A stretch of DNA of 64,000 nt from Rhodomicrobium sp963706665 (GTDB lineage Bacteria; Pseudomonadota; Alphaproteobacteria; Rhizobiales; Rhodomicrobiaceae), in the NCBI GenBank assembly GCA_963706665.1, contig CAVPNP010000042.1:62001-126000 (forward strand), in the 5' to 3' direction. The notes under the pieces are model-generated. The model saw only the letters and a list, made by a program, of their open reading frames with translations, made no database searches and had not been told where the DNA came from. A program made the position numbers and the translations under genes. Positions 28,875 to 38,627 of this stretch are shown piece by piece. Within the stretch, counting starts at the first letter, position 1; every line of letters begins with the position of its first letter.

Positions 28875-29786
28875 GCTTGAGAGTTCGAGTGGACGATCTC
28901 TAGAGGCACCGCCAGATCTCGCCGGGATCATTGAGCGGCCAAGCCCTCCGAGACTAGGGGTTTCGTTCCGGCTCAGCACCGGAATCTACGTTCCACGATG
29001 TGTCCGTAGGCGTAGCGATTGCCAATCGACGGGCCGCTGGCGAACAGCCGGGAGATTCTGATTTGCCCTCCGTGCGTGTGTCGGACAAAGTAAGGACCAC
29101 AGACTTATCGATCATGGGAAAGGATGCCGGGCTCATGCGCCATAAGACATAATTGGAGAATAGTCGTTAAAGATCTGGGAAAGCGTACCTTGGGCAGGTC
29201 ATCCACGCCTGAAAGTGGGTGTGGCCCGATCTCGTCGCGGAGCAGGGCCAGCTTGATAGACTGCGCCCAATCCTGGCCACCCAGAAGGCTTGGCCGTCCT
29301 TCACGAGCCTTATCGCTTTATTTTCGTAAACCGGGATGCCGACCCTCTCTAAAGCCTCGCCAGCAAAGACAGGTCCCGTGCCACGCTCCTGGGCCCTATG
29401 ATCCTGCCACCAGTCGTGATTACCGAGGACCGCATGAACTCCAAGTGGTGCCGTTCAACACGGAAAGCGCATTTGCCCAATCGCTCGGAGCGACCTGCGC
29501 CGTAACGAAGCGCATAGATGAGACGTAATCGCCGAGCAAAAGAATTGCCATCCGCTCCCAGTGCATTCGCCGTTTCGGCAATCTTGCGATTGCGCGCGGC
29601 ACTCATCCATGGCTCGCAGGCATGCAAATCGGCGATGATTGCGAGGCTGAGCTTAAAGCCTGCGGGCCATTGAGGCAGCGAAATTCGATATCGCTTCACG
29701 ATAAGTCTCGTGCCGGCTTCGACGCCTGTTGCATATCCTGCTAGCGCTACGCTTCCGGCAAACGTCGCCGCGATGCTGTTCAGCAA
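28875..29786 (-). pseudogene. Decayed metallophosphoesterase
   Basis: Reading the three minus-strand frames together recovers most of a calcineurin-like phosphoesterase. The N-terminal membrane segment and LSLAIIADLHACEPWMS come first, then ILLLGDYVSSMRF, then AVLGNHDWW, then GEALERVGIPVYENKAIRLVKDGQAFWVA, then LMAHEP and HTHGGQIRI, ending near AVPLEIV. These are the family's metal-binding motifs in correct order. At least six one-base shifts, mostly extra bases (for example after GAD and after VLN), plus stops break the gene. The density is much higher than in the single-hit genes elsewhere, so this is likely a true pseudogene. Confidence 0.75.
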
Positions 29787-29899
29787 GTGCCCTCATAAAG
29801 CTGAGTTATTGGCAAAAATGAAACAATCTGTCCGGTCGCGGATAACCGCAAGCGGTTTCCGTCATAAATTATGGCAGATACTGTGCGAGCTGATCCGGA

Positions 29900-29975
29900 C
29901 TAATAAGGTACGCCCTCGTTGCGCTTGTCGCGAAGCGCTTCGGCGTACCAGCGCGAACTCCGCCAGGAAGCAAGC
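29900..29975 (-). pseudogene. Relic copy of the 3' end of an FMN reductase gene
   Basis: This stretch is nearly the same as the last 75 bases of the reductase gene at 30908-30983. After correcting one extra base it reads FLAEFAWYAEALRDKRNEGVPY and a stop, against FLAEFAWYAEAFRDKRKDGVPY. The rest of the copy is missing. It points to a duplication or rearrangement of the reductase locus around the gene at 30055. Confidence 0.75.
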
Positions 29976-30054
29976 TAAGTTTCTGCTGACTGGACGATCG
30001 ACTGAGTAATATGCCGCCGTTGGCCTGATGCACAATTAATGCAGGTGTCGGAAG

Positions 30055-30726
30055 ATGGGAAGCTGGCAAAACACGTGTTACGTCCAACACGATGATGCGG
30101 AAGTCGTGGCGGAGGCGCTCACCACTCTTTTGTCGGAAGAGGGGATGCGGCGCGTCGCGCGTCCTTCGCCGCGGAAGCCGCAGGATTACGATCCCATGCA
30201 ATATGCAGGGGCGCTTGAGAACAATCTCTGGGCGGCGGCAGTGTTTCGAGGCTCCCCCGGATGGGTCGTGATCAAAACCTTGCCGCTTGAGTTGCTCGGA
30301 GAACGCGCAGCAGGCGCTGAGTGCATGCGTCATGTTGAGCTATGCCGCCGCCTCGGCGCCGCAGGGCGCGATAGCGATGGACTTGTCCTCGTCGAGATTG
30401 GACCGCGAGGCGATTACCTGCTTTCCGGTTTTCAGCTTCTCAACGAAGACCCTTTCACGTTTCATGGCGAGCAGCTTTCCGAGGACCGGATTTATGTACG
30501 CTTCGAGCTCTTGCCTCTTCAGCGGCTGATAGACAAGTGCACTAACCAGGGTGCCGACTTCCCACTTCTCAACTATGACTCGTTTGTGGATGAACTCGCC
30601 AGCGAGTTAGGGGGAGAGAACGCAGCGTGGTGCGATAATCTCATATGCGTTGATACGCTGTTGCCACACAAGCCGCTGGGGCTGCGTAATGGCTACGAAC
30701 TTTACTTCGAATGGCCAAAAAGGTGA
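30055..30726 (+). CDS. Protein of unknown function
   Basis: A 223-residue soluble protein that I cannot assign. It has a long acidic-aromatic mix, with LENNLWAAAVFRGSPGWVVIKTLPLELL, GRDSDGLVLVEIGPRGDYLLSGFQLL and a C-terminal GLRNGYELYFEWPKR. No signal peptide, membrane segment or metal motif is seen. GGAAGATGGGAAG context at the start makes the ATG at 30055 plausible, though the upstream site is weak. It stands between the relic and the intact copy of the reductase 3' end, on the opposite strand to both, so it may have arrived in the same rearrangement. Confidence 0.6.
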   Translation: MGSWQNTCYVQHDDAEVVAEALTTLLSEEGMRRVARPSPRKPQDYDPMQYAGALENNLWAAAVFRGSPGWVVIKTLPLELLGERAAGAECMRHVELCRRLGAAGRDSDGLVLVEIGPRGDYLLSGFQLLNEDPFTFHGEQLSEDRIYVRFELLPLQRLIDKCTNQGADFPLLNYDSFVDELASELGGENAAWCDNLICVDTLLPHKPLGLRNGYELYFEWPKR

Positions 30727-30793
30727 TCGCCGTCCCCGATAACAAGCTCCCGCACAATCCAGTAGAGCGGATTGCGTTGAGATAGAATTGAGG

Positions 30794-30882
30794 CATTGCG
30801 AGCGGAGCGAAGCAATCCAGGGCCACCGCTTCGGGTTGTTTTCCACTGGATCGCCACGCGGCGTTGCCGCTCGCGATGACGA
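30794..30882. repeat. Dispersed palindromic element
   Basis: Starts CATTGCGAGCGGAGCGAAGCAATCC and ends CGCTCGCGATGACG; the two ends are related as inverted repeats around a GC-rich core. A similar element is at 61499-61576, and a diverged one near 2614-2702. Comparable short repeats are widespread in Hyphomicrobiales intergenic regions. Confidence 0.6.
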
Positions 30883-30907
30883 CGCGCCCAACTAAACTCA
30901 ATTTGCC

Positions 30908-31487
30908 TTAATAAGGCACGCCGTCTTTGCGCTTGTCGCGAAATGCTTCAGCGTACCAGGCGAACTCGGCCAGAAAGCGCTCTACGCTCTTCGCGATCCA
31001 ATCCACTTTGCTGTGCCCGTCCTCGTCAAGGCTTTCGCCGATATTCGGGATGGGGAAGAGCGACGGGATGCTGGGCATCCCCAATTCCGCTAAAATTGCG
31101 CGAAGCTGCATCGCAGCGCTGACGCCGCCATATCGGCCTGCCGAATAGCAAACGATAGCCGAGGGACGCCAGAAATATTCTTCGAGAAAATGGTCCAGGA
31201 GGTTCTTCAGCGCTGGCGGGACGCCATTATTGTACTCCGCCGAGACAATCATGAAACCATCGGCGCTACGATAGAGCTTGGCGAGTTCCTCAAGGACAGC
31301 GGGCGCCGACCCTTGAGGATAGTCCTTATACATTCGGTCCAAGAGGGGAAGCTTATACTCAAGCGGATCGACCAAGATCGGGCTTATGGCCCCGGCTTTC
31401 CAACTGGGCCATTATAAACCGGGCGGCCTTGATGCCTTGACGCCCGGTGCGCACGGAACCGAGAATAACGGGAATATTTAAGCCCAT
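30908..31487 (-). pseudogene. NADPH-dependent FMN reductase family protein, frameshifted
   Basis: A flavodoxin-like oxidoreductase. The start at 31487 gives MGLNIPVILGSVRTGRQG, the FMN-phosphate loop of the family, and continues to KPDL. The remaining part (30908-31375) reads LVDPLEYKLPLLDRMYKDYP, then the flavin loops SAEYNNGVPPALKNLLD and YSAGRYGG. One extra base near 31372 separates the two frames; correction yields about 192 residues, as expected. Its 3' end is duplicated at 29900. The gene stands alone on the minus strand. Confidence 0.85.
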
Positions 31488-31602
31488 TCGAACGGCCTTT
31501 CTCCCCTAGCCTTTTTAGCAATTTCTGCAAAAAGCCGACTACGAAAGCCTTGCTAGCGTCTACTCTAACAGGATCGGAGGAAAGGCCGAAGACAGAAGAG
31601 AA

Positions 31603-32106
31603 TCAGGCTGCGCCCAGAAAGTTTCTTTTGCCAAGTTCAACGCCCGCGTGGCGCAAAATGGCGTAGGCAATCGATGCGTGGAAATAGAAATTTGGAAGCG
31701 CGAAGTTCATCACATAGTCGCGGCCCGTAAACTTCACCTCATGGCCGGCCATCTTCAAAACGATTTCCTTCTCTTCGCTCCCGTTGATTTGCTCTTCCGT
31801 GAAACTCTTAAGGTACTCGATTGTCTTCGCAATCCGTGCCTTCAATTCAGGGATGGTGCTCTCGGTATCGGGATAGCTAGGAAGCTCGACACCGGCAAGG
31901 CGCGATGCGATGCCCTTCGCCCCATCACTCATTATCTGAATTTGGCGAGGAAATGGGTACATGTCGGGCGCAAGCCGGTAATGCATGAGCACCGAAGGAT
32001 CGATCTTGCGCGCTTCGCAGGAAGCCTCGGCTTTGTCGAGGATAGCGTCCATGCTTGCGAGCATACGAATAACCGGCGACAAAGCCACTTGATACATGGT
32101 CAGCAT
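31603..32106 (-). CDS. DUF1993 family protein
   Basis: A 167-residue protein of the DUF1993 family, which folds like DinB-type four-helix bundles. Recognisable segments are YQVALSPVIRMLASMDAILDKAEA, YRLAPDMYPFPRQIQIMSDGAKG, FTGRDYVMNFALPNFYFHASIAYAILRHAGVELGKR. The conserved histidines suggest a metal site or thiol-linked role, but function is not established. The ATG at 32106 or the next at 32100 could be the start. Confidence 0.85.
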   Translation of the reverse strand: MLTMYQVALSPVIRMLASMDAILDKAEASCEARKIDPSVLMHYRLAPDMYPFPRQIQIMSDGAKGIASRLAGVELPSYPDTESTIPELKARIAKTIEYLKSFTEEQINGSEEKEIVLKMAGHEVKFTGRDYVMNFALPNFYFHASIAYAILRHAGVELGKRNFLGAA

Positions 32107-32333
32107 ATTTGAAATCCTGTTCCGAATTTGCGAAGGGATGCGCAGTTATAGCGCTCGCGGCAAAAGCTGTCATGCGACGATTAATTGAAGCGGCGGCGGC
32201 GGATAGCATCGCCGTATCTATGCCTCATGCGTGAAGTCTAAGAGGCAATCGAGCAGGCTCTGTCTTAGCTTTTCCTTAAAAAAACCATTCGCTTTCGATA
32301 GATGTTCCTTTGTGTGCGCTAGACCGTGAGGCA

Positions 32334-33413
32334 ATGCGCACCTCGGTGGCATCGAAACGGAACATGCGTCGCGTAGTTACGATCCTCATTGTTTGCGTAT
32401 TTCTCGCGCCCGCACTTGCCGCGCCGCTGAGCCAAGCCGTAATCAGTTCGCCCGATGAGGGTCTCCGGCTTATCAAGAACTATCGGGCAAAGCCTACGCC
32501 ACTCGCGGTGCCCGACATGATAAGGGCCATGAGCCAGCGGGGCAGCTTCAAGGACCCAGACACGGCGGGGGTTTATATTGGATTCCTGGCAGGTGTCCTC
32601 CACGCCAATCCCGCTAAGGCGCAGACGCTGATCACCAAAATTCTTCCCCTGCCCTTTGAAGACCAATGGGTGCCAATCCGGGCGGTTGCTTATTCCGGGC
32701 TGCCCAACTGGAAAGAGCTCATGGGCGTGTTGGCAACCCGTCTGCCGAACCGCCAAGTGATGGCAGAGAAGTACCTGTCCGGTGCGTTGCCGACGCTGGA
32801 TCAAGTAGCGCTTGAGCCGAAGAAGCGCACAACAATGGACAGGGTAAAAGGCGTTTTCACAGCCGAGGCGTTCTTCGGCAAGAAAAAGGCCGCCGTGCGG
32901 GAGCTGACATTCGCATCCAATCCTGAACTGATCGATACGTGTTGGGGCATCTATTTTGCGACCGGCAGCGAAGGGCCCATCAATCGTATCGTCGAGTTGC
33001 TTCCTTGGGCGATAGAACGCGATAGCGTCGAGAAGCTGACGGTTGGCAGTATGGCAAAGTTTACGCTCGCAGCGAATGCCTCGCGCGATGCCGAACTGCT
33101 CGGGCTCCTGAAACGGATAAGCGCCAATCAATCGAAGGAAGTGACCCCGATCCTTAAAGAGGTCATTGAAGCAGCGGAGACGGTTGACACTGGCCGTATC
33201 GGTAAGGATGCCCTCGCGGCTGTGGAAGAATTGCGGCGCAAGGGACCTGGCTCTGCTCGCGACATCGCCTGGTGGGGACAAGCGGGAGAAGCTGCGCTAT
33301 CGATGGGCTGCCTCGGCCTGGCGCTCACCGGGCAAGTGGAATTCGGTATTCCATGCGTTGTCGGCGGCGCACTCACTTCGGCCGGATTGCGCTATATCGG
33401 CGGCTCTCAGTAA
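32334..33413 (+). CDS. Exported protein of unknown function
   Basis: About 359 residues, with a signal peptide (MRRVVTILIVCVFLAPALAA) and a mature part mostly helical in appearance. Segments such as IRAMSQRGSFKDPDTAGVYIGFLAGVLHANPAKA and LIDTCWGIYFATGSEGPINRIVELLPWAIERDSVEKL recall repeated alpha-helical proteins. A hydrophobic patch at the C-terminus may associate with membrane. The start at 32334 has GAGG five bases upstream; 32364 begins the signal peptide more tightly and is an alternative. No named family recognised. Confidence 0.7.
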   Translation: MRTSVASKRNMRRVVTILIVCVFLAPALAAPLSQAVISSPDEGLRLIKNYRAKPTPLAVPDMIRAMSQRGSFKDPDTAGVYIGFLAGVLHANPAKAQTLITKILPLPFEDQWVPIRAVAYSGLPNWKELMGVLATRLPNRQVMAEKYLSGALPTLDQVALEPKKRTTMDRVKGVFTAEAFFGKKKAAVRELTFASNPELIDTCWGIYFATGSEGPINRIVELLPWAIERDSVEKLTVGSMAKFTLAANASRDAELLGLLKRISANQSKEVTPILKEVIEAAETVDTGRIGKDALAAVEELRRKGPGSARDIAWWGQAGEAALSMGCLGLALTGQVEFGIPCVVGGALTSAGLRYIGGSQ

Positions 33414-33666
33414 TGGGCCGCCTTCGGGCATCAATTTCACCATAAGATCAGCATGCCAACGAATTTCGTTAGGCACTCATACAATCTTTCAGAACTTGGG
33501 GGGCCTCGCAGTTTGAATTTCCGCTGTCGAACCCAAAGCTGCAATCGAACTCATCAAGCAATTTATCGGCCTTTGGCAAATTGCGGTCGCCCAAGCGCCA
33601 TAAACTCTGCCGAAAGCGGGCATAATGACAAGGCGAATGCGTGTCGCAAGGATCCTAGTAGCGACG

Positions 33667-34842
33667 TTATATCGCCGAACCCGCCGCCCAACCGCTCGAC
33701 CAAGCCCATTGGAAATTGTAACCGCCGAGCCAGCCGGTGACGTCTATCGCTTCGCCAATAACAAAAAGCCCCGGCACCGCAGCAACCATCATGGTTTTAG
33801 ACGACAGCGCCGCCGTATCGATACCGCCCAGTGTCACTTCGGCCTTGGCGTAACCTTCGGAGCCCGTCGGCAGCAAACGCCAGCTTTTTAACAGGCCCGC
33901 AATTTCCTTCAGCTTTTTATCAGACAGATAGCCGATGGGTTCATTCACAAAATAAGTGGTGGTCATGGCCTGCGCCAAACGCTGCGGCAACACTTCGCCC
34001 AAAATGGTTTTAAGCTCCGCCTTGGGGCGAGCTTTCTTACGCTCGAGCAGAAAATCCTCTGCATTAAGGCCCGGCAGCACATCCAGCGTGATCGGGGTGC
34101 CTTCACGCCAGTATGAAGATATTTGCAAAATCGCCGGCCCCGAAAGTCCGCGATGCGTCATCACCATACCTCCGCGAAATGAATGCTTGCCGCAACGCGC
34201 GACAACCTCAAGACTGACGCCGCTAAGCGCGCGCACGAAAGCGAGTTTCTCGTCCTCTAAAACCAGCGGCACCAGGGCGGGGCGTATTTCGGTCAGAGGA
34301 ATATGAAACTGTTTGGCGATCTGATGCGTAAATCCGGTCGCACCCATTTTGGGGATCGACAGCCCACCTGTCGCCAGCACCAAAGCTGGAGCCTGCGCCA
34401 TTCCTTCGCGCGTTTGCACGTCAAACATGTCGGCTTTGGTGATAGCAATTACCGATTGATTTAGGCCGATCTTCACCCCACCCATCCGGCATTCGTCCAC
34501 CAGCATCGTCACGATGTCCTGCGCCGCATAGTCACAAAACAACTGTCCCAGAGTTTTTTCATGATAGGCAATCTTGTGCTTTTCAACGAGCGCGATGAAA
34601 TCAAGTTGCGTATAGCTTTTCAGTGCGGATTTACAGAAATGCGGGTTTTGGGAGAGGAAACGATCCGGCGTGGCCTCGCGATTGGTGAAATTGCATCGTC
34701 CGCCACCTGAGATCAAAATCTTCGACCCGATCTTGTCGCCATGCTCCAGCAGCAGAACGCGCAGCCCGCGCTGTCCAGCACGCGCAGCGCACATAAGACC
34801 CGCCGCACCCGCACCGATAATTATCACATCGAAATTTTTCAT
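33667..34842 (-). CDS. HI0933-family NAD(P)/FAD-dependent oxidoreductase
   Basis: A 391-residue flavoprotein with the N-terminal FAD motif IIIGAGAAGLMCAARAG (residues 7-23), the family-specific SGGGRCNFTN and the C-terminal GLFVIGEAIDVTGWLGGYNFQWAWSSGWAAG. HI0933/BaiN proteins are little studied; proposed activities include reductions of bile-acid-like or other unsaturated substrates. It overlaps the upstream flavoprotein gene by four bases (ATGA), so the two form a translational pair. Confidence 0.87.
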   Translation of the reverse strand: MKNFDVIIIGAGAAGLMCAARAGQRGLRVLLLEHGDKIGSKILISGGGRCNFTNREATPDRFLSQNPHFCKSALKSYTQLDFIALVEKHKIAYHEKTLGQLFCDYAAQDIVTMLVDECRMGGVKIGLNQSVIAITKADMFDVQTREGMAQAPALVLATGGLSIPKMGATGFTHQIAKQFHIPLTEIRPALVPLVLEDEKLAFVRALSGVSLEVVARCGKHSFRGGMVMTHRGLSGPAILQISSYWREGTPITLDVLPGLNAEDFLLERKKARPKAELKTILGEVLPQRLAQAMTTTYFVNEPIGYLSDKKLKEIAGLLKSWRLLPTGSEGYAKAEVTLGGIDTAALSSKTMMVAAVPGLFVIGEAIDVTGWLGGYNFQWAWSSGWAAGSAI

Positions 34843-35483
34843 GAACCTGCCAGCAGGCTTCGCGCCACGGCTTGGGCGATCTTGATGCCGTCGACGCCTG
34901 CCGACAAAATGCCTCCCGCATAGCCCGCGCCCTCACCGGCGGGAAATAATCCCTTGGTGTTCAAGCTCTGAAACGTCTCGTCGCGCTTAACGCGGATCGG
35001 CGATGAGGTGCGTGTCTCGACGCCGGTTAGCACCGCATGCCGCCATAACCGCCACGTATCTTTAGTGCGTTCACGCACCACCTTGCCGCGCTCAAGAACA
35101 ATCGGACGAAATCCCATCTGCGCGAGGATCAGGGCCGCAAACAATCCGCAGGGCCCTGCGCCAATCACCAGCGGGCGCTTGGAGAAATTTTCCGGCGCGT
35201 GCGCGCCAAACTGATATTCAGTGTTGGGGGTAGGTACAACCAGCCCGCCGCCCTTCGCGCCCTCTTTCGCAATGCGTTTTAGCACGGCGGCTTCGTCTTT
35301 CACTTCGACATCAAGCGAATAAATAAGGGTAATCGCCGATCTTTTTCGGGCATCATGCGCGCGGCGAAAGACCGTACAAGACACCAGTTCGTTTGGCGCA
35401 ATGCGCAATCGCACCACCGCCGCCGCAGCAAGGGCCTCCGGCGGATGATCGAGCGGCAATTTGATTTCAGTCAGACGGAGCAT
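34839..35483 (-). pseudogene. COG2509-type FAD-dependent protein with a large in-frame internal deletion
   Basis: The N-terminal 130 residues (LRLTEIKLPLDHPPEALAAA, then the FAD motif PLVIGAGPCGLFAALILAQMG and LERGKVVRERTKDTWRLWR) and the C-terminal 80 residues (AVLTGVETRTSSPIRV to AGGILSAGVDGIKIAQAVARSLL) are typical. The roughly 300 residues that normally lie between them (substrate domain and the rest of the FAD fold) are absent, and the reading frame is preserved. The 214-residue product is unlikely to be active. Its stop overlaps the start of the next flavoprotein gene by four bases. Confidence 0.75.
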
Positions 35484-36687
35484 GAAAGAGGTATAGCGTG
35501 AGCGCCTAAATCGAAGCAGCTGAGCGCCCGGGCCTCGGCAAATTCGGTTCGAATTGCCAGAGGGCGAACACCCATATTGCACCCTATACAGCCCCACTCA
35601 TATTATAAATTCAATTAGCATGGTGGCGTTCGCTGAGCGGGTATAAAAGCTCGATAAAGTGAGAGCACTGGCCTCGATCGGTCTGCATGATTGCCAAAGC
35701 GGGTAAGCATCTGATCGGGTCCAAATGCGAACGCAGAAACGGCTGAAACACAGAATTTATTTGCTAGCTCGTTCTTTCCAGCGGCGCGATGGTTTGTTGA
35801 AGAGGATCTTAAATGCAGCCTCCCGATCCAAGCCGGGAGGGGATGGGTGTTCGCTGTTCGCAGATTTACTGGGGGACAAGAAGGGATTCGAACTCCAGCC
35901 TATCTTCGTTTGAAACTAATGGTCCGCATTTAGAGAACGCGGTAAGGTCAGACGGGGCCATAAGCCGACGTATCGACGCGCGAGCATTCGCTTCTCAAAT
36001 GCGGTCAGCTTCGCTATCTACTCCTTGATCTTCGCAAGCTTCTCCTTGACGTGCGTTGTCCTTGGGCGGCGTACATTTGAAGTGTCCCGCCGTCTCACGC
36101 TCCCGTTCGGTAGTTTGATGAAGAAAGTCCAACCCCTTTTGACCAGGAATTGCGAGCACGCATTCTGGATGATTGTGAGTTTGCGGGCTTACCGGAGTGA
36201 AAAAAAGCTCCGTGCGGAAGCTTGAGCGCGCAGCTACGTTACGACGTTCTGTCTCGACTGATACACGGATAAGGTCTCCACTCCTGGCACCAGCCATGCT
36301 GTACGGAGGAAGTCATCTGGTGCCTGGCCGGTGCGTGACCGGACAACGATCTCCGGTTTCCAAGGTTTAGCGCGGATAGGGGCGACACCAAGATTCGCAT
36401 TGTCAGAGCGCAGCAGAGCATTGAGGGTTGATGGCCGCCGATCAGCGGAGCATTACTTATGGCTGCTTAGGGTCAAGGCAGCCCAGCGCCGCTCATTGTT
36501 ACGAAGTCCGCACCGCAACTCATTTCAGAAATTTAAAATGAAACACTGCCAAACCTTATGTTTTTCGTTTGGTTTTCTGCTCTAAGCACGTGCAGAAAGA
36601 TTAAGTTTGCTCTATGCATCCATGGACGAATTGTGCGCGCCCGTGATTGCCGGGAGGCGAAGACAAATGCTTTATGGAGGTTGTCCT
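35484..36687. other. Long region without a convincing gene
   Basis: About 1.2 kb separates the flavoproteins from the Rap1a-like gene. Open frames here are short and none shows a recognisable motif or a good ribosome site. A seven-base inverted repeat (35819-35825 and 35834-35840) is the only structure I see. A decayed gene is possible but I cannot reconstruct it. Confidence 0.5.
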
Positions 36688-37092
36688 GTGCATAAGAGCA
36701 TTGCATTCATCGTCACCGCCATCGTCATAGCGTCTCTCCCTGCAAAAGCCGAAACGGCCCGAGAAGTCCACTCCTCATGCAAGGCCGTCGTCGGAGCCAA
36801 GGCTCTCAATGACGACCTTCTGGACTTACCAGGCAATTTCGAGACTGGCTTTTGCTGGGGCGCTTTTACGAGTTTCCAGCAGATTTCTACAATCTACCGC
36901 GAGGGAGAGAAGGCTTCCCTTCTTGGAAACTGTGCTCCGCCGGACTCCGACAGATTGCAATACATAAAAATTTTCTCGCAATACGTTGATGACCACCCGA
37001 AGCTTGGTAATGAAGAATTCATCACCGTGGCCGCTGAAGCGTTGCGAGAAGCTTTTCCGTGCGCGGACAAACAGACCCGGCGCTCACGCTGA
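36688..37092 (+). CDS. Rap1a/Tai-like small exported protein
   Basis: About 134 residues. A GTG start at 36688 is chosen because GGAGG lies seven bases upstream and a signal peptide (HKSIAFIVTAIVIASLPAKA) begins at once; an ATG at 36667 is in the same frame without a better site. The mature part has four cysteines with the Rap1a pattern GFCWGAFTSF and YVDDHPKLGNEEFITVAAEALREAFPC. Rap1a and Tai proteins are immunity proteins against type VI effectors in some bacteria. No effector gene is next to it, so this may be an orphan or a housekeeping relative. Confidence 0.7.
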   Translation: MHKSIAFIVTAIVIASLPAKAETAREVHSSCKAVVGAKALNDDLLDLPGNFETGFCWGAFTSFQQISTIYREGEKASLLGNCAPPDSDRLQYIKIFSQYVDDHPKLGNEEFITVAAEALREAFPCADKQTRRSR

Positions 37093-37172
37093 TTAGGTGC
37101 GCTTGCGCGCAACGCGACACGATTACATTCCGCCGTTGCGTCGCAATAAGCCACCTCGCTCTTTAGAAGAGG

Positions 37173-38627
37173 TCATCGCCAGTTAGTGCGCTTGCGCACG
37201 CCGTCAAGCGCGGCTTGCGCTTCGCGGACGACACCTGACGGAACGAGCGCCGAGAGCTTGCCTCCACGTTTGAGAATGCGCCCATCAATGACGACAGTGT
37301 CAACATTTTGCGGTTGAGTGCATTCGATGAGCATATGCGCAGGATCGGTGAAAACCCCCATATTGAGATCGGTGGTCGACACCATGATAAGATCGGCGCG
37401 CTTACCGGGTTTGAGCGAGCCGACGATATCGTCAATGCCCATCGAGCGAGCGCCTTCAATCGTGCCGAGTTCAAGTGCACGGCGCGCCGTCATTTTGAAT
37501 TCATTTTCAGCTTTCGCGTTTTCGACATCGCGCGCGAGTTTGAGCGCTGCAAAAACATTGGCACCCCCCGAGAGCACCGTCGTGTCGATTGATATGCCAA
37601 GGGGTACGCCTGCGGCCATGTATTCAGTAAGCGGCGAAAAGCCATAACCGATGCGCAACTCTGAACCCGGCGACAGACTTACCGAGGCTCCCGACTCCTT
37701 GACCATTTGAATCTCTTCAGGCGTCGGGTAGAGCGCATGGACCAGTTGTACGTCCTTGCCGAGCAGCTTGTCTTTCGCGAGCGACTCGAGCTGCCCCTTG
37801 AACTTGCGAACCGCACCGGCATGAACCGTAATTGGTATGCCGAGCCGTCGCGCCGTATCAAACTCGGCACGGTAGACTTCAGGCGAGATCGGCCCAGCGC
37901 GGAACTGGCCGCGCCAACCGAATCCAAGTGTAATCAATCCGTCGCCGGAAAGAGTTTTCCAATCCCTATGGACTCCCTCAAGATCAGCCAGATTGCAGAC
38001 TTGAGTATCGGGTAATCCTTGGGCCCAACCGTAAGACCAACGCGCGCGCAATCCTGTTTCACGCAGCGCCCGAATATCCGCTTCGGCGTGAGCACGGCTG
38101 CGTACGTTGTGGCACCAATCGTGAACGGTCGTCGTACCGGAATTGATGGCCTCGGCCGCCGCAAGCCGCGTCCCGCAATACATGTCTTCGGAGTTCATGG
38201 CCTGACCAAAGCGAGCCACGGTCGGAAAATAACCTTGATCGGGCTGATCGCCGGCAAAGCTGCGATATAAGGTGTTCCACATGTGCCAGTGGGTCTCGAC
38301 AAGCCCCGGCAGCACGATCATGCCATCGCCTTCGATTACGCTCGTGCCTGGTGCCGTTAGGCTTTTCCCAACAGCGATGATAACGCCGTCTCTCACATGC
38401 ACTGCTCCACCGGCAATGTCGCCAAGGGCAGGATCCATCGTCATGACATAGGCGTTGCGGATGATGAACTCACCGCGGGCTGGCAGAGCCCCGACCGGAC
38501 TTGCAGCGGCATCGGTTTTTATGTTTTGAGCGGCAGCAAGGAGCGGGGAGCTTGTTGTTCCCGCCAAGGCAATCATGCCACCCAGAAATTGGCGCCGGCA
38601 CACGTCGCACATTTGCATTTCCCCCAT
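37173..38627 (-). CDS. Amidohydrolase (TRZ/ATZ type) with Tat-like leader
   Basis: A 484-residue metal-dependent hydrolase. The N-terminus has a CRRQFLGGMIALAG twin-arginine-like leader. The metal ligands are seen in ETHWHMWN (His113, His115), TVHAGA, LVHALYPT and SIDTTVL (Asp). The C-terminal GSLKPGKRADLIMV is typical of this family. Relatives include atrazine chlorohydrolase, guanine and cytosine deaminases, and many of unknown substrate. An exported location is unusual for deaminases and fits scavenging of an external compound. The start may be 38612 rather than 38627, since GGGGG lies just upstream. It lies immediately left of the putative island edge. Confidence 0.85.
   Translation of the reverse strand: MGEMQMCDVCRRQFLGGMIALAGTTSSPLLAAAQNIKTDAAASPVGALPARGEFIIRNAYVMTMDPALGDIAGGAVHVRDGVIIAVGKSLTAPGTSVIEGDGMIVLPGLVETHWHMWNTLYRSFAGDQPDQGYFPTVARFGQAMNSEDMYCGTRLAAAEAINSGTTTVHDWCHNVRSRAHAEADIRALRETGLRARWSYGWAQGLPDTQVCNLADLEGVHRDWKTLSGDGLITLGFGWRGQFRAGPISPEVYRAEFDTARRLGIPITVHAGAVRKFKGQLESLAKDKLLGKDVQLVHALYPTPEEIQMVKESGASVSLSPGSELRIGYGFSPLTEYMAAGVPLGISIDTTVLSGGANVFAALKLARDVENAKAENEFKMTARRALELGTIEGARSMGIDDIVGSLKPGKRADLIMVSTTDLNMGVFTDPAHMLIECTQPQNVDTVVIDGRILKRGGKLSALVPSGVVREAQAALDGVRKRTNWR

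Noticed and set aside
35870..35900. A tRNA-like segment (GGGATTCGAACTCC on the plus strand)
   Set aside because: A T-loop-like string is present, but the T stem does not pair and no acceptor, D or anticodon arm can be found.
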